From DASPXY01 sp038227745 (GTDB lineage Bacteria > Planctomycetota > Planctomycetia > Gemmatales > Gemmataceae): a stretch of DNA of 6,450 bases. The stretch covers positions 1 to 6,450 of the forward strand of contig JBBRPS010000615.1 in the NCBI GenBank assembly GCA_038227745.1, read 5' to 3'. The notes below the pieces were generated by a model. The model did not search any database. It was not told the DNA's origin and saw only the letters and a program-made list of their open reading frames with translations. The position numbers and the translations under genes were made by a program. The first letter of the stretch is position 1; each line of letters opens with the position of its first letter. Shown here piece by piece: positions 1 through 4,860 of the stretch.

Positions 1-50
1 AGCCGTTGCCGCTCCTCGTCCGTCAGGGTCACGAGGTACTTCTTGTTCAT
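1..50 (-). CDS. IS630-family transposase, N-terminal fragment (runs off the left edge)
   Basis: Only the first 16 codons are in the window, reading MNKKYLVTLTDEERQR from an ATG at 50-48 on the minus strand. From memory, this short stretch (M-x-KKY-x-V-x-LT-x-EER) is how many IS630-family transposases begin, just ahead of their DNA-binding helix-turn-helix. These DDE enzymes cut and paste the element into TA dinucleotides. The start is supported by a Shine-Dalgarno AAGGA (59-63, minus strand) eight bases upstream. The catalytic domain lies outside the window, so intactness cannot be judged. The identification rests on 16 residues and is therefore moderate; another small helix-turn-helix protein is possible. 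Confidence 0.6.
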   Translation of the reverse strand, partial: MNKKYLVTLTDEERQR

Positions 51-63
51 CGCGGAAATCCTT

Positions 64-95
64 CTCTTGGGAAGGGAAGAGTCTCTTCCCAAGAG
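64..95. repeat. Inverted repeat in the transposase leader
   Basis: CTCTTGGGAAG (64-74) is followed by its exact reverse complement CTTCCCAAGAG (85-95). Inside the 11-bp arms, 76-77 can also pair with 82-83. The structure lies 14 bases upstream of the transposase ATG, and its left edge abuts the ribosome binding site at 59-63. If transcribed, it could limit translation from outside transcripts, as leader hairpins do in some insertion sequences. It could instead be part of the terminal structure of the element. Confidence 0.55.
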
Positions 96-119
96 TAGGC
101 CCCGCAGTCAACCTTTCAA
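92..119 (-). promoter_or_regulatory. Candidate sigma-70 promoter of the transposase gene
   Basis: On the minus strand, TTGAAA (114-119, 5 of 6 matches to TTGACA) lies 16 bases before TACTCT (92-97, 3 of 6 matches to TATAAT). The geometry is acceptable but the -10 is weak. A second possible -35, TTGACT, sits a few bases downstream. The TTGAAA lies in a short AT-richer patch (111-126), consistent with the end of an insertion element, but the element boundary is not resolved. Confidence 0.3.
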
Positions 120-232
120 TAAAACATGGACAAGGCACTAGCGGTGAACTTCCACACCTCGCAAGGTGCGAAGAATTCCCGATTCCTCAGCGCTGTCGGC
201 CCAGGGCCTGCCGCCCGCGGGCGCGCCGCGGT

Positions 233-261
233 TTGCCCCTGCCGCAGGCGCGTGCTAGACT
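233..261 (+). promoter_or_regulatory. Probable extended -10 promoter of the PilZ gene
   Basis: TTGCCC (233-238) is followed after 17 bases by TAGACT (256-261), and TG at 253-254 gives the extended -10 form TGnTAGACT. Transcription would start near 268, leaving a leader of about 40 bases before the ATG at 308. The site overlaps the possible upstream TTG start at 233, which argues against that start. Confidence 0.5.
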
Positions 262-307
262 TGCGCCGAGAGACATCCCCCGGTCTTGCGATAAGCAAAG
301 AGAAACC

Positions 308-817
308 ATGCACCCGGCATCCCTGTTCGCTCTCGACCCCTCCTCGTGGCTACCCCGGCAACTGTGGCTCCCCTCGCTCGTGGGTGTGGGGGCGGCCCTT
401 CTCGGCGTCGTGGCGTTCCACTTCCTGATCCGGCCCCGCGCGGCCGCCGCCGTCGCGCCGCCGCCGCCTGCCGAGGAGGCCGCGTTCGATCCGTTTGTCC
501 AGGGCAGCGCCAGTGAGCAGCGCAAGACCCACCGCCGCACCGGGAACTCCGTGGAGGTGCTCATCCGGCCGTCCGGGTCGAAGGGGGCTCCGCTGCACGG
601 CTGGGTCGTGGATCGCTCCACGGGCGGGCTGTGCCTGTCCGCCGAGCGCGAGTTCCAGGAAGGGGTGACCCTCGAGCTGCGGCCGGTGACTGCGCCGGAG
701 ATCACCCCCTGGACCGAGGTGACGGTCCGGACCGTGCGGCGCGGGGCGGACCACTGGCAGGTCGGCTGCCAGTTCGTGCGCACGCCCCCCTGGGCCATGC
801 TCCTGATGTTCGGATGA
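308..817 (+). CDS. Membrane-anchored PilZ domain protein (probable c-di-GMP binding)
   Basis: This 169-residue protein has a short N-terminus, one hydrophobic membrane segment (about 22-42), an Ala/Pro-rich linker (45-60) and a PilZ domain (about 70-158). Both parts of the PilZ c-di-GMP signature are present: RxxxR at R72-R76 and DxSxxG at D102-S104-G107, 25 residues apart. PilZ domains bind cyclic di-GMP and pass the signal on to motility, adhesion or polysaccharide functions. The domain should face the cytoplasm. The C-terminus RTPPWAMLLMFG resembles a tail I recall from other planctomycete PilZ proteins. I chose the ATG at 308 because the reading frame upstream runs through the promoter. 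Its ribosome binding site is weak (AGAG at 299-302, five bases away). No enzymatic domain is attached, so it needs a partner. The nearby polysaccharide genes are a possible but unproven target. Confidence 0.87.
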   Translation: MHPASLFALDPSSWLPRQLWLPSLVGVGAALLGVVAFHFLIRPRAAAAVAPPPPAEEAAFDPFVQGSASEQRKTHRRTGNSVEVLIRPSGSKGAPLHGWVVDRSTGGLCLSAEREFQEGVTLELRPVTAPEITPWTEVTVRTVRRGADHWQVGCQFVRTPPWAMLLMFG

Positions 818-873
818 CGGCGGTATCGGCGCGGGCGCGGATGGCGCCGGACAGACCGGGGGTCGCCCCTGCT

Positions 874-906
874 CCCGCCGCGCCGGTCGTTTGTTTTTGC
901 GGCGGG
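874..906. terminator. Inverted repeat between convergent genes, possible bidirectional terminator
   Basis: CCCGCCGC (874-881) pairs perfectly with GCGGCGGG (899-906) around a 17-base loop containing a T-rich stretch (889-898). It occupies the 89-base gap between the stop codons of two converging genes and touches the stop codon of the minus-strand gene (909-907). There is no U-tract after either arm, so it is not a canonical intrinsic terminator. A second small hairpin, GGGG-TCG-CCCC (859-869), lies beside it. Confidence 0.3.
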
Positions 907-1395
907 TCAGTGGGGCAAGGTGAACGGGCTGTGGCCGCGGAGGGTCTCCTCGAGTTCCGCTCGCAGGCGCCGCGTGACGGTGCGGGCCTTCCGCGGTTCG
1001 GACTCCAGGGCCACTTCCGCGTACTCGATGATGTAGCGGTAAAGCCTCTCCTCTTCGGGCAGGGAGGGGTGCTTGCACTCCAGGGCCGTCCAGAACGGCG
1101 GGAAGTCGCGGGAGAAGCGCCGGAAGCGGTCGGCCGCCTGGAATAGCGTCAACCGCCCCTCGATCAGCTTGTCGAGCACCTCGTCCTTGGCCCGCGACCG
1201 CTCCTCGATCGCCGCCTGCAGCCCTTCCAGTTCTTCCTCGCGCTGCCGCTCCCTGTCGAGCCACTCCCACAGCTGGGGCAGGGCGCCGACGTCCATGTTG
1301 AGGTCGGCCAGGAAGGCGGGCCGGGCGACGAAGACGCCGCCCAGGAGCAGGCAGGTCGCGAGGGTCGTCAGGGTCAGGCGGGCCACGTACTGCAT
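907..1395 (-). CDS. Small exported helical protein of unknown function
   Basis: This 162-residue protein begins with a hydrophobic signal peptide or membrane anchor (residues 5-24, TLATCLLLGG core). It then has a charged, Glu/Arg-rich helix with coiled-coil character (about 44-82) and a segment DKLIEGRLTLFQAADRFRRF (75-94). A second helical pair follows, with EERLYRYIIEYAEVAL (115-130) and an Arg/Glu-rich end. I recall short secreted proteins with a similar 'helix, then LIxGRLTLxxAAxRF' pattern being frequent in Gemmataceae, but I know no function for them. There are no catalytic motifs. The start is well supported: AGGAG (1403-1407, minus strand) lies seven bases from the ATG. The frame stays open far upstream, but that part is only the shadow of the hydrolase gene. 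It is transcribed alone, away from the hydrolase, and a sigma-54-type promoter lies 170 bases upstream of its ATG. Confidence 0.75.
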   Translation of the reverse strand: MQYVARLTLTTLATCLLLGGVFVARPAFLADLNMDVGALPQLWEWLDRERQREEELEGLQAAIEERSRAKDEVLDKLIEGRLTLFQAADRFRRFSRDFPPFWTALECKHPSLPEEERLYRYIIEYAEVALESEPRKARTVTRRLRAELEETLRGHSPFTLPH

Positions 1396-1836
1396 GGCGG
1401 GTCTCCTCTCCGGTTCGGGTTCTGGCGGGTGGTCTGGGCGGCCGTTCGCCGACGGGGTGCCGAGGGTCGGTGGGAGAGACGAGCGCGGCTGCGGATTCGA
1501 GGACCGCGACGTGCGGGCCGTCACCATTTCTGTGGTGGAAGTCATCCACCTGTCCCGATGGAACGCAAGTGCCGTACCAAGGTCGCCGGGCCTCGCGACT
1601 ACCGAATTAACCCCTTGCCTACCCTGCAGATAGGCGCGGCTCGCGGGACTTGTGGTCGTTTGCCTCACCGTGCGAAATGCCGCGCCTGTGGGCAAGGGTG
1701 CCGCTATCTCGAACAGCGCGCGGCACTCGGCGGGAGCCTGGTCGTCACCTGCGCAGCGCGCGGATCCCTCACCGCCGCGGGGCGCCATACAGTGAAGACC
1801 GGATGGCCCCGCACCCCGAATCTCCGGAGTCCCCTC
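1396..1836. other. 441-base divergent intergenic region
   Basis: This spacer separates the leftward small protein gene from the rightward hydrolase gene. I found no convincing small gene in it. It holds the sigma-54-type site (1564-1579) and two overlapping dyads in the presumed leader of the small protein gene: CACCA/TGGTG at 1522-1537 and GGTGGA/TCCACC at 1534-1550. A dyad GCCTA/TAGGC (1617-1635) lies upstream of the sigma-54 site, where an activator might bind. I could not identify a convincing sigma-70 promoter for the hydrolase. Confidence 0.6.
1564..1579 (-). promoter_or_regulatory. Candidate sigma-54 (RpoN) -24/-12 promoter
   Basis: The minus strand reads TGGTACG-GCAC-TTGCG at 1579-1564. 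The known consensus is TGGCACG-N4-TTGC(A/T). The invariant GG and GC are present with the required ten-base spacing, and only one core base (T for C) and the last base differ. It faces the small exported protein gene. Transcription would start near 1552 and give a leader of about 157 bases. Sigma-54 promoters need an AAA+ activator protein bound upstream; none is encoded in this window. Confidence 0.5.
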
Positions 1837-2907
1837 ATGAGTTGGCGTACTCTCCTCCTGTCCTGCGTCCCCGCCGCGCTCGCCGGCCTCGCCTGGGCCG
1901 GAACGGTTCCGTCCTACCCCGAGAAAAGCCGGCTGCTCGTCTACCGCGACGCCAAAGGCGGCGAGCACCCGGTGCGCTCCTCCGAGGACTGGGCACGGCG
2001 CCGCGCCCACGTCCTCGCCGGCATGGAGCGCGTCATGGGGCCACTGCCCGACCGCGGGCGCAAGGTGCCGCTCGACGTCCGTGTGACCCAGGAAGTGAAA
2101 ACGGACAAGTACACTCGCCGATTGCTGACGTTCGCGGCCGACGAGGCGGACCGCGTGCCGGCGTACCTGTTCCTGCCGGCGCGGCCCGCGGGGAAACGGC
2201 CTGCCGTGCTGTGCCTGCACCCGACGCACCAGGAACTGGGCAAGGGCGTTGCCGCGGGCCTCGGCGGCAAGCCCGACCGGCACTACGCCGTCCACCTGGC
2301 GGAGCGCGGTTACGTCACGCTGGCGCCCGACTACCCGAACATGGGCGGCTACCGCTACGACGCCTACCGCAACGGCTACGTCAGCACGACGATGAAGGCG
2401 ATCTGGAACCACATGCGCGCCGTGGACCTGCTGCAGGCGCTGCCGGAGGTCGATCCCGCGCGCGTCGGCGCGATCGGCCATTCCCTCGGCGGGCACAACG
2501 CGATGTTCGTGGCGGTCTTCGACGAGCGGATCAAGTGTGTGGTGTCGAACTGCGGCTTCTGCAGTTTCCCGCGCTACTTCAAGGGCCAGCTGGCGGGCTG
2601 GGCGCACGACGGCTACATGCCGCGCCTACGCACCGAGTACGACCTCGACCCAAAGAAGGTGCCATTCGACTTCCCCGAAGTGGTGGCGGCGCTGGCGCCG
2701 CGGCCGTTCCTGGCAAGCGCCCCTTTGAAGGACCACAACTTCGACGTGGAGGGGGTCAAGGAGTGTATCGCGGCCGCGCGGCGGATCTACCGCCTGCTCG
2801 GCGCCGAGGAGAAACTGGCGGCGAACTACCCCGACTGCGACCACAATTTCCCGGACGACGTCCGGCGGGTCGCGTACGCCTGGCTCGATCGCTGGCTCAC
2901 GCCATGA
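1837..2907 (+). CDS. Exported alpha/beta hydrolase (dienelactone hydrolase/acetyl esterase-like)
   Basis: This 356-residue protein carries a Sec signal peptide (1-21, probable cleavage after AWA), so it should act outside the cytoplasmic membrane. The alpha/beta hydrolase fold follows: a strand with VLCLHPTH (124-131, oxyanion region), YVTLAPDYPNMGGY (159-172), and the nucleophile elbow GHSLGG with Ser216. The likely acid is Asp299 or Asp303 (LKDHNFD), and the base is His336 in DCDHNFPDD. The complete triad suggests an active serine hydrolase. The layout resembles the dienelactone hydrolase and acetylxylan esterase relatives abundant in planctomycetes, which cleave ester bonds, but the substrate cannot be read from sequence. 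The ATG at 1837 has GGAG (1826-1829) seven bases upstream and begins a proper signal peptide. The frame is open back to 1429, but that translation has no protein-like features. The stop lies inside the end of the convergent nucleotidyltransferase gene. Confidence 0.88.
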   Translation: MSWRTLLLSCVPAALAGLAWAGTVPSYPEKSRLLVYRDAKGGEHPVRSSEDWARRRAHVLAGMERVMGPLPDRGRKVPLDVRVTQEVKTDKYTRRLLTFAADEADRVPAYLFLPARPAGKRPAVLCLHPTHQELGKGVAAGLGGKPDRHYAVHLAERGYVTLAPDYPNMGGYRYDAYRNGYVSTTMKAIWNHMRAVDLLQALPEVDPARVGAIGHSLGGHNAMFVAVFDERIKCVVSNCGFCSFPRYFKGQLAGWAHDGYMPRLRTEYDLDPKKVPFDFPEVVAALAPRPFLASAPLKDHNFDVEGVKECIAAARRIYRLLGAEEKLAANYPDCDHNFPDDVRRVAYAWLDRWLTP

Positions 2908-3688
2908 AGCGGCCCGCCGGCAGGGACGCGAAGAACGCCTCCGCGACGGCGTAGGACTCGGGGGTGCCGATGTCGAGAAAGGGGCCGCGACAGGGGAAGC
3001 CGTACATGCAGGCGCTGCCGACCCAGGCGGGGAGCATTTCGCGTTCGAGCGAGACGGGCCGGCCGGCCGGAATCTCGTCCAGCAGGCGGCGCGCCAGCAG
3101 GTAGAGCCCCGCGTTGATCCAGCCCGGCCCCCCTCCCGCCTGCTTCTCCGCAAACGCGGTGACCCTGCCCGCGAGGTCTGTCTCGACGCGGCCGAACCGG
3201 CCCGCGTCCTCGACACGGGTCAGGACGAGGCTCACGTCCGCACGGCGCAGGCGGTGGAAGGCCGCGAAGGCCGCCAGGTCCGCGTGACAGTAAGAATCAC
3301 CGTTCAAGAGAAGGACAGTCGGCGCGGTGAGGTGTGCGGCCGCTGCCCGCAAGGCCCCCGCGGTCCCCAGGGGCGAAGCCTCCGGGGAGTGGACCAGCGT
3401 CAGGCCTGCGTGGGTGGTCCCCAGGTCACGCCGCACCTGCTCCGCTCCGAAGCCGGTCAGCAGGACGGCGCGGCGGACTGCCGCCGCCGCGAACTGGTCG
3501 AGGAGGTGCGTCAGGAAGGGGCGGTTCAGCACCGGGGCCAGCCCCTTGGGCCGGTCGGCAACCGTGGGCCGCAGGCGCGTCCCAAGGCCGCCCGCCAGGA
3601 TGACCGCCGTCACGTCGCGCAGCTCGCGGGCGCCCGGCCGCGCGCCGGACATTTTCCTCGTGAGCCGGCCTAAAACCGTCTCCGCCAT
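2897..3688 (-). CDS. HddC-like sugar-1-phosphate nucleotidyltransferase
   Basis: This 263-residue cytoplasmic enzyme of the NTP_transferase (GT-A-like Rossmann) family should join a nucleoside monophosphate to a sugar 1-phosphate, making an activated sugar and pyrophosphate. Visible motifs are LAGGLGTRLRP (31-41, nucleotide binding), RPKGLAPV with Lys48, PLGTAGAL (106-113), NGD with metal-binding Asp131, WINAGLYLL (190-198) and FLDIGTPESY with Asp239. It resembles D-glycero-D-manno-heptose 1-phosphate guanylyltransferases (HddC) more than glucose-1-phosphate thymidylyltransferases, but sugar and nucleotide remain uncertain. The length is typical plus an extra basic leader of about 24 residues. 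The start at 3688 is preferred over Met13 (3652) because AGGAG (3696-3700, minus strand) sits seven bases away. That site overlaps the epimerase stop codon TGA, and the gap is only 11 bases, so the two genes are probably translationally coupled. Confidence 0.88.
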   Translation of the reverse strand: MAETVLGRLTRKMSGARPGARELRDVTAVILAGGLGTRLRPTVADRPKGLAPVLNRPFLTHLLDQFAAAAVRRAVLLTGFGAEQVRRDLGTTHAGLTLVHSPEASPLGTAGALRAAAAHLTAPTVLLLNGDSYCHADLAAFAAFHRLRRADVSLVLTRVEDAGRFGRVETDLAGRVTAFAEKQAGGGPGWINAGLYLLARRLLDEIPAGRPVSLEREMLPAWVGSACMYGFPCRGPFLDIGTPESYAVAEAFFASLPAGRFMA

Positions 3689-3699
3689 CGCTCGTCTCC

Positions 3700-4647
3700 T
3701 CAGCTGGCGTTGCGGTATAGGGCTCGCCCTTCCATCGCGTAGCCCTTGAGCAGTTCCTTGATCCCCTCGTCGAGCGACCGCCGTGGCGTGAACCCCGCCT
3801 CGCGCAGCCGGCGGCTGGAGACGATGTAGTTGCGCTTGTCCGGGTCCTGGCCGATCGGCGCGAAGTGGACGTAGAACCCCGGCACGTACTCCTTGACCTT
3901 GAGGGCCAGTTCCTCCTTCGACAGGTTCGCGGAGTCGAGGCCGACGTTGTACGGCCGGCCCTTCATGACGTCGGCGTGAGCGATGCAGTGCAGGACGCAG
4001 TCGGCGACGTCGCGGACGTGGACGAAGTTCCGCTTGAAGTCCTTCTCGAAGATGACCAGGTAACCCTCCTTGAACGCCGCGTAGACGAAGTGGTTGACCA
4101 GCAGGTCGAGGCGCATGCGCGGCGACATGCCGAAGACGGTCGCCAGGCGCAGGGCGATCGTGCCGGGCTGCTCCAGCAGGAGGCGCTCCGCCTCGACCTT
4201 GGTGCGGCCGTAGAGGGAGATCGGCCGCAGCGGGCTGTCCTCGGTGCAGAGGCTCTCGCCGGCGGTGGTGCCGTAGCCGCTGTTGGTGTTCGGGAAGATG
4301 ACGAGCTGGCCGGGGCTGCGCAGGCGCGACAGCAGGCGGACCGCGTCGAGATTGACGCTGGTGGCCAGCAGCGGGTCGCGGTCGCAGGCCGTCGCGCCGA
4401 CGACCGCCGCCAGGTGGACGACCACGTCGGCCCCGCGCAGCAGGTGGCGCAGCAGCGCCTCGTCGCGGACGTCGCCCTTGACGAAGTCGAACCCGGGATT
4501 GGCGCAGAGGTGGAACAGTCCGGGCTGGCCGGCGCCGTACATGAGATTATCGACGGCGGTCACGCGGTGGCCCGCCGTGAGGAGGTGCTCGCACAGGATG
4601 CTGCCGAGGTAGCCGAGGCCGCCCGTCACCAGAATCTGCTCTGCCAT
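3700..4647 (-). CDS. NAD-dependent sugar epimerase/dehydratase (extended SDR)
   Basis: This 315-residue enzyme of the extended short-chain dehydrogenase family acts on nucleotide sugars in the cytoplasm. The dinucleotide-binding motif TGGLGYLG (8-15) is followed by the acidic residue AVDNLMYG (31-38, Asp33), which suits NAD(H). GDVRD (58-62) contacts adenine. The active-site pair is Y146xxxK150 in SLYGRTK, with Thr121/Ser123 in PNTNSGYG as the Ser/Thr partner. RNFVHVRDVAD (206-216) and DKRNYIVSSRRLREAGF (270-286) are the substrate-side motifs of sugar epimerases and 4,6-dehydratases. I cannot tell epimerase from dehydratase or reductase. It is the first gene of a two-gene operon with the nucleotidyltransferase, matching a pathway that makes an unusual surface sugar. 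The start has GGAAGG upstream at short spacing (about four bases). All catalytic residues are present. Confidence 0.9.
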   Translation of the reverse strand: MAEQILVTGGLGYLGSILCEHLLTAGHRVTAVDNLMYGAGQPGLFHLCANPGFDFVKGDVRDEALLRHLLRGADVVVHLAAVVGATACDRDPLLATSVNLDAVRLLSRLRSPGQLVIFPNTNSGYGTTAGESLCTEDSPLRPISLYGRTKVEAERLLLEQPGTIALRLATVFGMSPRMRLDLLVNHFVYAAFKEGYLVIFEKDFKRNFVHVRDVADCVLHCIAHADVMKGRPYNVGLDSANLSKEELALKVKEYVPGFYVHFAPIGQDPDKRNYIVSSRRLREAGFTPRRSLDEGIKELLKGYAMEGRALYRNAS

Positions 4648-4696
4648 GAGTTCCTTCCCTGGCGGGCCGATGGCCGCGGACGAATCCGTTCTCTAC

Positions 4697-4720
4697 CGAG
4701 GAGAGGACGTAATATCCTCG
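4697..4720. promoter_or_regulatory. Dyad over the -10, possible operator
   Basis: CGAGGA (4697-4702) and TCCTCG (4715-4720) form an exact inverted repeat with 12 bases between them. An extra GAGGA copy at 4703-4707 can also pair with TCCTC (4715-4719). The right arm overlaps the -10 hexamer of the minus-strand promoter and the left arm lies just past the expected start of transcription, a placement that suits a repressor site. No regulator gene is present in the window. Confidence 0.3.
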
Positions 4721-4740
4721 AACCGTCGCGCCGCTGTCAA
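4711..4740 (-). promoter_or_regulatory. Sigma-70-type promoter of the epimerase/nucleotidyltransferase operon
   Basis: The minus strand has a perfect TTGACA (4735-4740), an 18-base spacer and GATATT (4711-4716, 4 of 6 matches to TATAAT). Transcription would start near 4704, with a leader of about 57 bases before the ATG at 4647. The -10 lies in the only AT-rich patch of this spacer. Confidence 0.5.
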
Positions 4741-4860
4741 CGCCAGTTCGCGCGGCGCGACTTGCCCCGGGCGCGCGGTGAGGCGCCGACAGGATTGCCG
4801 CCCTCCACCCGCGCGCCGCCGCATTCCGCCCTTGACCGCCAGGCCCCCACGGAGGTTACC

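Noticed and set aside
149..173. Small hairpin CTTC..CACCT-CGCA-AGGTG..GAAG between the transposase and the PilZ gene
   Set aside because: It has a five-base main stem with an internal loop and no T-tract or neighbouring gene end to explain it. This is within chance for GC-rich DNA.
350..1549. Long open frame on the minus strand (399 codons) spanning the PilZ gene and the small protein gene
   Set aside because: Its translation is rich in Arg, Pro and Gly with no domains and lies antisense to or out of frame with well-supported genes. It is a by-product of high G+C content.
1429..1836. N-terminal extension of the hydrolase
   Set aside because: The translation shows no domain or conserved pattern, and a signal peptide begins at the ATG at 1837 behind GGAG.
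1396..2607. Upstream extension of the small exported protein frame to 566 codons
   Set aside because: The added part is antisense to the hydrolase and low in protein-like character. The ATG at 1395 has a good ribosome binding site followed by a signal peptide.
1650..2954. 434-codon plus-strand frame overlapping the hydrolase in another phase
   Set aside because: The composition is dominated by Arg, Pro, Gly and Ala; the hydrolase frame carries the catalytic triad.
3865..4860. Upstream extension of the glycosyltransferase frame across the epimerase gene
   Set aside because: It is antisense to the epimerase. The GT2 fold begins shortly after the ATGs at 4861 and 4903, both with ribosome binding sites.
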